A stretch of 64,000 bases of DNA from Ignelater luminosus (Eukaryota > Arthropoda > Insecta > Coleoptera > Elateridae): contig VTPC01090579.1 in NCBI GenBank assembly GCA_011009095.1, positions 10,672 through 74,671 of the forward strand. The letters run 5' to 3'. Shown one piece after another: positions 46,016 through 58,200 of this stretch. Both the position numbers and the translations under genes were made by a program. Within the stretch, counting starts at the first letter, position 1. Each line of letters begins with the position of its first letter. Under the pieces are notes generated by a model that worked only from the letters and a program-made list of their open reading frames with translations, had not been told where the DNA came from and made no database searches.

Positions 46016-48025
46016 ACACTTCTGAGAGCCGCAACAGACGTTTGTGAAACAGTAAGATGTGGACGAGCTGGACAGAAAACTACTCGCTGATAAAATCAAG
46101 AAGTAAAGGCGGAAGTTAAATTGAAGAATGAAAAGTGGAAGAAGTATTTAGCTACTAAAGGACATCCTCATTCTGAGCGAAGATCAGCATATGAGCTCTA
46201 CACTCAGCAAAGGGAAAGGGTTAAAGTAGTGGTAAGAGAGGCAAAAAAAAGCTTGGGAGGAATTTGGAAAGTTTATGGAAGAAAGCGCTGGAGAAAACCA
46301 AAAGCTTTCCTATAAAATTATTAAGAACATGAGGAAGGAGAACAAATGCCCGCTTAAGTTTCTAAAAGGTAAGGACGGGAATTTACTCTCTAAAACGGGC
46401 GACATAATAGAGTGATGGAAGGAATATTTCTCCGATCTGCTGAACGAAAATTGGAATGCATCTCCGACGGACCCAGTACAAATCACAGTTAGTGGACAGA
46501 AATCAGGGGAGCATGTTCAAAGGAACGCAGAAATCACAGAGGAAGAAATGAGGAACGACATCCATAAAATTAAATTGGACACGGCGGCAGCTTTTGACAA
46601 AATAGCACTAGAAATGATCAAGAACATGAGCCAAACTGGTGAAGACATTTTTCTGAGAGTATTGAGACTCGCATGGAGTAGATGCCAAATCCCTAAAGAC
46701 TGGGAAACACTTGTCCGTTATATTGCCTCTTTTTAAGAAAGTAGACAACAGAGAATGTTGAAATCACCGCGGAATCTCTCTCCTAAGTATACCTGGTAAA
46801 ATCTACAGCAGAATTCTAGAATCCCGTTTAAGATTGCAAATAGAACATCAGCTGAACGAAGCACAGGCTGGATTCCGTCCAGTCAGAAGCACACAAGTCT
46901 TGATTTTTACATTTAGACAAATAAATGAAGAAATTATAGAGGACGACAAAGACCTTCACGCATGTTTTATTGACTTAGAAAAAGCATCTGATAGAGCGCG
47001 TGGCCCGAACTGTGGAGGGCTCTGAAGGAAAGGAATGTTGATCAAGGCCTTATAAGAAGGATTCAAAGTATGTACCAAAGTTGTAGGAAACTGTACTTCA
47101 GAGGAGTTTTATACTACAGTAGGAGTTCGGCAAGGAGATATTTTGTTTATAATTCTAATGGATGATTTTCTATGAAGCTGCAAATGCAAATGCTTACGTA
47201 GATACTTTGTTGGAAACTGGAGATTAAGAGCAATGAATATAAATGTTTTGCTTTACGCTGACGATATGGCCCTGTTGGCAGATTCAAGCGAAAATCTTCA
47301 GTTCAACCTTAATTGTGTGATACCTAAACAGTAAGAACATGAAACTTATTCCGTTCAAGTCCAAGACAATGGTTGTGTCGAGGCGACAGGTCACTCATAG
47401 AATCATGGCTTGCGGTCAAGATTTGGAGCAAGTCGAAGCCTTCAAATACCTTGGAGGTAATGTAGAAAGTGATGGAAAAATAACCACGGAATAAATTCCT
47501 GAACTGAAGCAGCAAGGAAGAATGTTTTATTCAGTTAACTCAAAGTTCCTACGAAAGCGTGAAGTATCGGAGAAAACGAAAATCTCCAAGTCAACATTGG
47601 TTTCAATTTTAACTTATGGCTGTGAGTTATGGGCACTTACATCTAAACACAAAGCAGACTCCAGGCTCAAAAAATGAGGTTCTTACGACGTGTTGCGGGC
47701 AGAACTAGAAGAGATAGAATCCGCAACCAAACTATTCAGGACTCTCTAAATATGAATCCTTTGACTGACTTAGTCCACAGCTCCCAGCTAAGATGATTCG
47801 GCCTTTTTGTTCGTATGGAGGACTCTCGAGTCCCGAGACAGGCCATGGAGGACAGCATCCAGGCGTCCACGAGGGAGACGCAGAGTGACCTGAAAGGACA
47901 ACATCAACAGCTTGTTGCTGAAGCGTGGCACAAACTTGTCAAGTGGTTGCCCGCGACCAAATCCAGTGGAAGGCATTCTGTCACCGCCCTATACCTGACG
48001 GTAGAAGGGTCAACGACTAAGTAAT
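46016..48025 (+). mobile_element. RTE-like non-LTR retrotransposon relic (connector, RT, C-terminus)
   Basis: The connector (46121-46315) has KWKKYLATKG and VKVVVREAKKS, typical of insect RTE-like ORF2. The RT region includes AAFDKIALEMIKNMSQTG (46593), NHRGISLLSIPGKIYSRIL in a shifted frame (about 46762), EAQAGFRPVRSTQVLIFTFRQ (46858) and DLHACFIDLEKASDRA, a degenerate FxDLEKAFDRV. VGVRQGDILFIILMD (about 47120) and an intact LLYADDMALLADSSENLQ (about 47250) follow. The C-terminal part has RFLRRVAGRTRRDRIRNQTI (about 47680) and RQAMEDSIQAS-type sequence to 48024. Many frame breaks. 5'-truncated; no tail or target duplication seen. Confidence 0.82.
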
Positions 48026-48029
48026 TAAG

Positions 48030-51000
48030 TAAGAAAACAATTTTTTATCCAATACGCTTGTGTGTTTTGGCCTTTCCCTTGCTTTTGCTCTAGTTGGTAT
48101 GGTGCTGTCGCCCCATATTACTTATCTTTACTCATCTAGTTTTTTCAAGCAGAGAAGCGAGCATAATTGTACTTTGACTTCAGTGTCTCGTACATCCAAA
48201 GCGGTAATAATTATCATTATATTGAGAAAGATAAAAAAAAGTAGAATCGTTGCTTATTAGAAACCATCTCGATTTTAGAAAGGGCAGAATAACTCTGAAA
48301 CTAGAACTAAAACAGAGCAAGACTCAAGAAACTTAAACGAATGCAAGGCGCTGTTTTCAGTCCTTATAAAGACAAGACAGGGATGGTGAAGGACGAATAG
48401 TATAAGGAGGTGGCAGTATCAAGGTAGATGTCTTATCAGACATGCTCAATATATAGATCAGATGATTTAAAAAGCATAATTTGTTATTAGAGAACGTCAA
48501 AGCCAAGCGTAATTTTGAATCTATAAGACAATAAGGCATATAATTCTGCAAGAAATGTTCAGTCACCGAAGGTTTACTGAATTAAGTATAAGAAACATGA
48601 CTTTTGTATGTAAATCACGGATTTTTCCTTACCACAATAATGTCCTTGTTTTTTATGAAAAAAAAATGTATTGGGTATATTCGCCAGCTAAAATGAAGAA
48701 ATTTATACAAATGAGAAGGATACTATAGGGGAATTTATACAACTAGAAGTGTAGAAGGATGTGCGTTATGTCTTGTAGTTGCAAAACCTAGTCGAACTTT
48801 CAGTAATTTATTTCTTGTTTTCTTTTTATATTAGAAAACAAGAAGGACTGAGAGACTCCTGGATTGATCGTACTATTTTAGTTTATTTTATAAATTATAG
48901 AAAATTATTATTAATTTCTTACACTAACAAATAGTTCTTGCAAAGTTAAATTGGACATTGTGATAGATTTCTTTGTAACACACATTTTTTTGTCTACAAT
49001 CGATATTTCCAAGTGAGTAAAATGATAAAAATAAAGCATAATTACTTGTTAATAGAATAGGTGAAGTACCTATGTATTTAAAAAGTAAAGAAAGGTCAAT
49101 TAAATATAAATTAGTAATAGGATTTTTATAAAACAACAACCTCGACAATACGCGAATGATTATTATAAAGTTTTCAATAACAACATTGTTTTGTGACGCC
49201 AAACTATCGTCACAGACAAAACTTTTTTTGTTTTTAATTAATGGTTGTTCTATTTTAAGTTCTAGGACACTAAAATCAATGTTTTGTTTCATTGAAGCCT
49301 CGGAAGGAATCTGCTAGACATTATTGATTTTTCCTTTTCAATTCAATACAAATCAGAAAAGCTTTCTCTTTCGTTGCGTAGTTGAACTACATATAGATTT
49401 TTTATGACTGCGCAAATTTTATATTCTTTAAACCTCTTGATAGTCAGCCGTTCAAAAACTTATTTTTCTCTTTTTTTTACGGCCATATATAATTTATTAA
49501 AATACACGTGATGGAAAGACGTCGAGAAATTAGAGCACATATAGTTTCGATTAGTTGGCGGCCTTGGAGGGTTCTTTTACACCACCCGGTTTTGTTAAAT
49601 TCTTCTGCAATTTCATGAATCATTGATTTGCTCAATAATAGGGAAACTAAAGTGGCTTGGTTGGAATTTGGATGAATTTCAAAGGATGATTGTTTGAAAT
49701 AAAAACAAAATATGAATATGCGGACTTAACAAGCTGATGTTTCCCAGAACCAAGATTTTTATTTTCACAAACAATAGAAATAAAATTAATTCAAACGCAC
49801 GAGAAGATTAATTTCCATTTATAATTCTAAAATAAAACTTCACGACATTTTTATACTATCAAGACAGATTAGCAACCCAATTTAGTATACTTTTCTTTGT
49901 GGAGGTTCTTAATTTGCGTTTTCTTTTACAAAACACGATTGAAAAATGAATTATCGTGTCATGCAGCTTAGAAATACGAAGCTGTTTTTCCTTGTATACC
50001 ATCATAATTTACAATTATTTTTAATACTTTTGAGTCTTAAAATTACCAGACTGTTCTACGTTCACTTAAAACTACCGCCACCGTAGTCGGAAAACATTTC
50101 TCTTGATACGGTGAAATTATTTTAGGCCGTGTCACCTACAGATTGACAAACATCGGTTATCATTAATATCATTAACTAGTTTCTCTCTGTGTTTAGTTTT
50201 GCGGTATATTGTGACGTTCGGGAGATAATAATTTTCATGTATTTTCCATATCGTAACCTTTTTTTGGTTTCCCAAAAGTCTTGTAAGTTTCCTCTTCATC
50301 CATTAGTTATGCTTTCAGTCCATCAGTTCAAGTTTGGCATCAACATTGGTAATATCATTGGTAATATAATTGGAAATCATGTGTAAGTTAGCAGCGAGTT
50401 TGTTTTGTAATGTTTGTTGACGTTTATTGTGTTGCTTTCGAGATGTAATAAGTGTATACAGTGCATAATGAGTCAGAAATATCTGATTATTTGTTTTCTA
50501 CTTTCCTGCACTTTTCTCAAACATACAGGAAATAAACAAATAATAATAAAACTGGAGTTGCATAATTTTTACTCAACTTTGGTTCAACTTGATACGGATC
50601 GTGGAACGGTCCTTCGAGGGTTAATATTGCAGCAGTTCATTTATCTTTGAACCCAGTTAGCCCCAAGACCACAATTCATCACTGTTGATCTTTCCAATCT
50701 CTGCATTCTACTTTTGTCACGTCTGAACTAACTTGTCTTATTAACGTACAATTTAAATTCATGGTATTACTGAATAAATGTTGCAAACCTTCAAAAATTG
50801 GGGGTAACTTGTAGAAAGGGGACAATTTGAGTCCAACAACTTCTTCTTCTAGCAGCATTTTGTTTGTTTTTATCTCACAAATACTTTCTTGATAGCTTCG
50901 ATTTTTAGTTTGATCGGTGTTTTTGCGTTTTGAGTTGTAATGGATAAATATTAACAAAATCTAGAATCCAGAAGAAGTTTGCTTTCATCGTTGTTTACTT

Positions 51001-53040
51001 GATCTTTTTACTGCTTTAATCATCCTTCAGGTGGCCCGAACGACCTGTCTAGACTGAGACTTCTTTTTTTAATCATTAACGGTTTGGCAGAGATAGCGAT
51101 TGCTTGCCCTTTCGGGTATGTACAGACGACAGCGTTATCTGGCAGTTTTGTGTAGGGGAAAGGGTCTTTGATTGTGTCATATATTGAAAAATTTTATCTT
51201 AAAGAACATGCTAAATCTAGGTAACTCTCCTCAACGCTCCTTTGCGTTTAAGGAAGAGAATTTATATAAAAGGCAAAAGGAAGTTGATCGATTTGCCTTT
51301 CCACTTGAGCACTTTTTGTATTTGAGTAGCGTTTATTATATTCGTTGTTTTATAGATTAAGCATTCGTGTTCAATAGTTTCTTAGGATAGGAAGCCGTTT
51401 TCAACATTTTGATATCTCAAGATATGTTCAAATGTGGCAACTCAATGCACTTTGTTTTGAATACTGAAAAGCTGTTCCTTCTAAAGTAAAAACCGAAAGA
51501 CTACAAGGTTTAGGCCCTACAGGTCGCAGTAGAAATAAAAGTGTAGCTTGCACCTGACGGTGTTAAAATGTATTGAGAAGGTTCTACACTCTTTCAGTAG
51601 ATGAAGAATTTTTGCTGGTCACATTTTCTTTTCTTATATTTATCATGACGCTGTGATAATCTTATTTACAGGACACAGACCGTACAACAGTCTCTTAAAA
51701 TGCAACAACACACAAATTTGATCTTATCCATTTCAATTAGACTGAGCACTTCCGTTTGGACAATTTGTTACCAAGCAAAATTTATGCTTGACTCCACTGG
51801 GTTATGAAATTCTATTGCAAAATGAGTTAGGTTGGATGCGAGCTAACTTACAGAGATTTTAATTCCCAATTATACATGAGAGTTGTCAATGAAATCTTGT
51901 TTTCCACGTGAAAACATTTTATGGTTTAGGGTTTACCAAATTTCTTCTTGTAATCTTAGAAAGATGTATGATGTATAGAAATCAGATTCCTGGACGTATT
52001 TATTAAGATTTTGATAGAAAAGTAAATCTCTTGCTGTTGCTGTAATTGTGAATTGGGTTTGCTGCTCTCCAAAGAGCCTATTGACCGCTGATTAATAAAT
52101 CCGAGAAATTAACCAAAACTAACTTTTACTATAACTTAAGATATCGAGTTTGATTTATCTCCAATTGCTTTTAACCACCTCTACATATCTTTCTTCTTTT
52201 ATACCGTGTTGCCCAAACTGTACAGCTTCTGCCTGTGTTTTCTAAGTCTTTCTAGATTATAGAAATTCCTCCTATGCTTTACCAATTTTTCTTTTAATCT
52301 TCTTGTTTCAACTTTATTCAGTTCTTTTGCAAATCTTGCCCTGGATCTATCTTCCTTCTTTTGGCTTGCCTAAGCTATGTAGTCTCTTCAAGAACCTTTT
52401 ATTTGTCTCTTGGTTTTCTGTTTTGTGTCCAGAAAAAATGAAGTTATAAAATGAAAGACTGGAAAGACGCCAGGAACATCGCAATAGTGAAATTTGTTTC
52501 TATTTTTTTTGCAAGAAAACCCCATTGAAATCACACAAGTTATACTTTCTCTGGATTTTTCCTACTTAATTTGCAACGAACCTTACTAAAACAAAGTCAT
52601 CTTCTCTTACTAAGTCGGAATTCCAAAGTAATATCGCTTGGACTTGGCTTTCCAATTATCTCCGTCCGTTCACAATATGACAACATTTCTGTTTTTTATC
52701 TTGTCTTTTATGCGTACTTGAAAAAGGATTTTTCACAGCTTCGAACCCTTTTCTTTTTCTTTAACTTTTTGCTTTTTCTGTCTAGATGGTAGATTTCATA
52801 TTGGGTAGATTTGCGTCTTTCGTCTTGATGCATCTCAGTAGAGGAGGAACATCGTCTGGTGTTAGGGTAGACTCTTCTGTTGAAATATGACCTTGTAGCT
52901 CTTCGATAATTGTGAAGCTGGAGCTCCTTGAGCTGACTGTCTACTTTTTACTTGAGACGATTCTTTTATACTTTCACACATCACGGGTCTGTCGGAACAT
53001 TAGTCACCGAGACGTTTTCATTTGTAAAGGCAAGGCCTGG
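48030..53040. other. Long AT-rich stretch with no supported gene
   Basis: Open frames up to 122 codons exist (49292-48924 on -, 50957-50679 on -, 50414-50650 on +), but none carries a recognisable domain and composition looks random. Around 52400-52180 on the - strand a basic stretch (ARFAKELNKVETRRLKEKL, HRRNFYNLERLRKHRQK) is coding-like, but I cannot assign it. Confidence 0.4.
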
Positions 53041-54240
53041 TTTTGATGATGATGATGATGATGGTATCAGCGTTGTTTTCCCGCCTTCGGCGGGAGGCCG
53101 TTATAAGCTACCTTCTGTAGCTTCTTCAGCCTGCTGGTGGTCGTTCATTTGTTGCAAGGCAGTATACGTGCGATGTTCACGTTCATTGGCACTTGACCGG
53201 TCGTTGATGTAGTAGACCTAGTTCTAGCAGCGCGAGGAGGGCCGCTGACAGCATGGATGTTAAACCGACGGCGTCCGGGTTCACCAGTCTGTTCTTGAAT
53301 TTGCGCGGCGGCAATGAAGTGCTGATGAGCGGGGCTTGATTGACTTCTTGGTTTTATTGAGTTTCTGGCGTTTTTTTTTTCGGACGTCGAAAGCTGGCGG
53401 AGGTTGCGACGGTGCAATGGCTCATCGGTAGGTGTTATCTGGCAGGTTGAGTCTTGATGGATTGGCCCATGATGGTATAATTCGAGATGTTGTCGTTTGG
53501 GTCATTGACCCTAGGTGCACAATACTCTTGAGTTGGAATTTGATGTTGAATTGAAGTTGGTAAGATGCCCATCTTCTGCCTAGCTGGTGTCTCGCCGTGT
53601 AGTTGGTGGTTGAAGGCCGCGCTTGGCGACGCGACAGGGGCAATGGATAAGGTTAGATATCCATTGGCTGTCGCAGGCGGTGTCGGTTCTGGTGGTGGTA
53701 GCGGATGAAAAAGTGAAGAACGTCCGCAGCTGAAGTTGAACTTAACTCGCGATTTCTGGTGTTCAGTGGGTGAGCTCAGTAGCGTCCGCTAGGAGTAGAC
53801 GGAGACCGTGGTAATGGGGACTTCGGGGTCATAAACCTACTTACGCCGCGGCCCGGAACGCGTTCGCAGTATGGACACCCAGGAGAGCACGGGAAATTGT
53901 ACACCCGCGCCAATAGTTGCGCCTCTCTCCTTAGGCAACGACGTACACGGGTGGAAAATTGACACCGGCTGCGGGGGGAGCCTGCGTCCACCCACAAAAC
54001 GCAGAGCACCTCGGTTGGAAGACCGGCGCTACTACTGGGCCTTCGCCCCCCCCCCCCGAACGAAGGTTGCCATTAGCAGCTACAACAGGTCGCACCATCC
54101 GGGGAATGCCGGAGGGCCGGGTGCGCCTGACACGGGCCAGTGCAATGCACTGGGTAAGGAGCGGGAGGGACCACTGTCGACGTCTGCACCGAACGGACAC
54201 TACGCGGAACTGCCTGGTTTTGAAAAACTGGAGGTAATAT
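53041..54240 (-). mobile_element. GC-rich island, probable internally deleted non-LTR element
   Basis: This 1.2-kb block is markedly GC-rich between AT-rich flanks, with sharp edges. Its + strand left end is a (GAT)6 microsatellite (53045-53062), followed at 53079-53095 by a perfect hairpin TCCCGCC-TTC-GGCGGGA. Read on the - strand these form a 3' end with a stem-loop and a trinucleotide tail, as in several non-LTR retrotransposons. The other end holds a run of 12 C (54046-54057). On the - strand near 53890-53830 the text CPYCERVPGRG resembles the C2H2 finger of retroelement N-termini (CPYCxRxFPTxRG). No endonuclease or reverse transcriptase is present, so it may be a 5' part joined to a 3' tail. 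Open frames on both strands (for example 53871-54248 on +) are otherwise unassigned. Confidence 0.45.
53045..53095 (-). repeat. (GAT)n tail plus perfect 7-bp stem hairpin
   Basis: Six GAT repeats at 53045-53062, and at 53079-53095 the palindrome TCCCGCCTTCGGCGGGA with a TTC loop. In the - orientation the stem-loop comes first and the trinucleotide run last, the layout expected if the hairpin is the reverse-transcriptase recognition signal of a retroelement. Confidence 0.7.
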
Positions 54241-54244
54241 TTCG

Positions 54245-57200
54245 TTGATTAAAATTAGTCATAAACGGCTCTCTCGAAATCTCAGAAACATGTTGTGTGC
54301 CAATTATATCGTCAAGTTTGTCTTGTGATAAATCGCTGAAAGCAACTACAACATCTAGCGACTGCTGCCGATAGGTGCAATGAGATGAAATGGAGAATCG
54401 TAGCATTTTCCCAGCTACAAGTTATTCTGGAAGATGATACTTGATTCAAATAATTTTTATTTCGCAGAAGCGCTGGATGTTCAACCGTACAGTTCGAATA
54501 TTGTTAGATATGGTGCAGAACTCATGAAAAAGTTTCGGTTGTCATCCATCTTGGTAAATCTGCATTACTTACAGCATCGTTTTTCATAAGGATGATACTT
54601 CCAGATTGCACAAGAAATCATGAGTTTTCTCCTCTTTGTAGATGATATTTGTCCCATTTGTTTGGTTATTGTTTTGGGAGAGACGGAACTATATCAATAT
54701 GTATTTAATTACTCAGGACTTGGTCGAGATTTTTCTGAAAAAACCTCTTTATGTTCGGTTGGTTGAATGCAAATGTTCTAGCCAAACCAGTGTTCTCAGA
54801 TTTTCTTAAAGAAAATGCATGGTTCTGTATGAATTTTAACCCTCAATCTGTTTCTGCTTTTCTATTCTTATTCCAAGTCTTACTGAGGTATTTAATTCTT
54901 AATCACCTTGCATACTCAAAAGCCAGAAATCTAACTTGTGCTGTTGTAAGACCGCAGTGAACCTCTGAAGCTTTTTGCATGTAGTCCTTTAACCGCCTAA
55001 TCGTCACTTATTGATACTTGATACTCATATTTTGAGGCTGCTAATGGAAATACAATTTGTTTCTCAAAATGTCCTTCGCTGTTTTTCGTATCTTTCTCTG
55101 GAGTAGTGCTTTCCTTTTGGAAAAACTCCACCCTTCTCTACAATATTGAGGAAGCTTCTTACATCTAATAAACATTTAGGAATTTCGCAAAGGGATAATT
55201 TGGAGTAAGGAAGCAGTTGCCGTGATAACCAATACTTTTAGGAAGTCTCATAGTCCTGAAAAAAGTTAAGAGTAAACCCAATATAAACCCTACTTCAAGT
55301 CGAGATTTTACGTTTACTTTTTAAATGCCCCAGACTTCTGGTTCATCGGTTCTCAGACTTTTATATCGACTTGAGGGACAGCAAATGTGGTAACAAAAGA
55401 CGATAAAAAGTGTATTGAAAAAATATTGACGTCATGAAGAGAACAGAGACAGAAAATGCCAATAAAATAAAGATGACTATTGCAATCAATGGAAGAAAAA
55501 TAACACAATGATATGGTAAAAACATACCATAGTAGAAAAACGCAAAACAAGAAAATTAGTCGGGAACGTAACAAAGAATTGAATCGAAATTATTTAAAAG
55601 AAAGACGTGTAAAGATAATGATATTTCACTTTTATGAACAACCATTCAAAGAAATTTCGTAACTGGTACTACATATTCCAAGGTCTGTAAAAACACTTTG
55701 CGAAAATTAAAAAAAGTAATTATCGTTCTGAGAATCTTCTAAAAAAATTTTAATTTTGTTAATTCATCTTTACTAGCAATTCGATCTTTTAATGTTAGGC
55801 TCACATCCTCGATGACACAGAAACTTTACAATTCTTCAAAATTGAATATTTTTATCTTTTAATGTACATCAGTCAGATAAATATCAAGCACATGAAATAT
55901 AAAGTTTTTTTAAAAGTCTCTATCTAGTACAAACACTTATTTTATATTGAGAAACTGACGTCATGCTACATAATACTATAAAGCATTTTTTGGAAAGATT
56001 GTTGTGACGAGAATGTCACACCACTACTTTTCTATTTGTTAGAACAGGCTTATCAAACATAAAAAAGAGACTACAATCAGATCACGATCTAAGTTTTATT
56101 TTCCTTATAGATAACTTTACTAGTTAGTATAATGTAAGTATCCTTTTTAAGTTAACCGTGACCCAGAAACAAGATCCAGTGTCAGTTCTTTACATAACTA
56201 ATTTCAAAATAAGAATAACGAATAAACAGCTTCTCGGCTCGTGCGCCATTAAAATATGCAATAAAAAAACTAACAGCAAAACAAAATGATAAAGCCGAGT
56301 GGGCGATTAAGACACTGTTTTCGCATTTTCTGTAATAGGACTATACAATCAACACAATTAATTGTTCATTTTAATTTATGTTGATCAAAAGTATTAATTA
56401 AAGAAATTTTCCAAAAATAAATTGCGTAAATCTTAAATGAAAACACATTAAATAAATACAAAGTGTAAAGTTAAGACCTTGACTTAAAAATTCTATTGTT
56501 ATCGCTAGTTTACGAATGTTTTACCTTAAAATCAAATAATGTTAAATAGGATCATTAAAGCATTTGAAATGCTAGTTTATCAGAAATTCTTTGAGGCTAA
56601 CAATAACAAATTGAGCACGCCAACGGATTAAATAAATTATGGTTGAAGTAATGAATGTGTTTTCTTCTTCAAAAATGATTCTGAGAATTCAAAAGGATTT
56701 TCCATGCATTTATCAATATTGTAAACTTTGTTAATTCCAAATTTTTAAAGCGCACATTTTAAAATAATTGCGTAAAGAATTCGCAATCACCAGGACATAA
56801 AGCATTATTGCTAGAGGCATCCAAATCAGTTCTAAATGCATTTAATTAACAAAACCCAATTTTTCTGATTAGATTTGTCTTTTATGATTTATATCGAACA
56901 TGCCAAATTGACTGACTAGTGACTGCAACAGTACGGCAGTTATGTCTTAATAAAACTTGATTAACTATTAATTTGTGATAAGAATAAAATAAATAGAAAG
57001 ACAGTATTTGAAGGATAATTAAAATTATTCGCATCACATATTTTAAACGAGCGATACCTTCATTGTTGATTTATTATTACTTAAAATACCTACATACTTA
57101 CGAGAAATTTCAATTCGAGAACTAAAGGTCGAATCTTTATGTTTTTTAACCTTTCTGTAAATTTTATTAATGCGATTTTATGTACAATCCTGTTTTTATT

Positions 57201-58200
57201 ATATTAGTGTAACACTTTACAAACACCATTTTTAAATGTTAAGATTGTTTTTGTACCTGTGCAATCTGAAAATAGACCACGCATAAAGAGGTTTGGAGAT
57301 TTCCAATCTAACATTAAGGTGATTTCAAGATGATCATGTTTTTATTCATACAAGTTCGCCCACCAAACACCCTTTTTTAAGCTACACAAAAATAAGATTC
57401 TCTCTAACTAGTTCTTGGTTACCCAATACCTAAAGAACACATTTTATTTTAATTATAAAACTAGACAGATTATAATAAATTAGAATTTTATTTATAAGCA
57501 ACAGGGTCAGTGACAACTGCTACTGCTATTACTGCAAATTATGAAATTTCAAATACTTTGAAATAAGTTCAAGTTCATAATAAAAATTTTTTTGGGTTAG
57601 ATCGACATAATAAAAGAGACTAACTTATTGTTAGATAAATAGAATAAAAAAATTACAAAGTCCAAAAATACAAATGCCACTGGGTATTACATTCCTACAG
57701 TATACCGATCTGGTTTTTCTTTGGGATAAAGAAATACATTTAATGTTATTATTATTTTTATTACAAAACTTTCCCTCCTCTTAAGATAACCTACGGTGGG
57801 GAATATTTCAGTTATTTCAAAATAAAACAAATGGAAATCCGTAACAGAAAAAATCCCATCGTGATGGGGGTTTCCGTTCTGGAGATATTATGAAACGAAG
57901 TGCTGTGTTTGGTGTTGAAATCGAGAGCGAAAAAGAACAAAAGTGAATCGGATGATTTACTTTACTTATTATACCATAACCTCTTCAGTACATATTCCAA
58001 ATTTCATACTCGTAGCTCGAATGGTTCTCTTTCTATGAATTCTTCTGTGTAGACTTACGTAGTTCCCCCCAAATATTTTTTGGTTTTTTATACATTGATA
58101 TTTCTGTACCTTCGAGCAAGAAGGGCAGTTGTCCGAAAACTAGCTTTCTCGGTACAAGCGTTTTTTCTAGTTTTACTATATGTTACCAACTTTGTGCTGC
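54245..58200. other. Long AT-rich stretch with no confident gene
   Basis: The - strand frame 54406-54200 contains YRQQSLDVVVAFSDLSQDKL and DDIIGT, faintly like the LxxFSDISDxxLD region of a family of integrase-like fish and insect proteins; too weak to call. A small perfect hairpin CCCATC-GT-GATGGG lies near 57855-57868. Nothing else recognised. Confidence 0.35.

Noticed and set aside
53931..54237. Overlapping GC-rich open frames on both strands as independent genes
   Set aside because: High GC lowers stop frequency in all frames; only the weak CPYCERV text has any family resemblance.
54200..54406. Integrase-like FSDLSQDKLDDII phrase
   Set aside because: A single short phrase with no supporting block up- or downstream.
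57855..57868. Hairpin CCCATC-GT-GATGGG as a terminator or RNA gene
   Set aside because: A 6-bp stem is expected by chance in this much sequence and no other RNA feature surrounds it.
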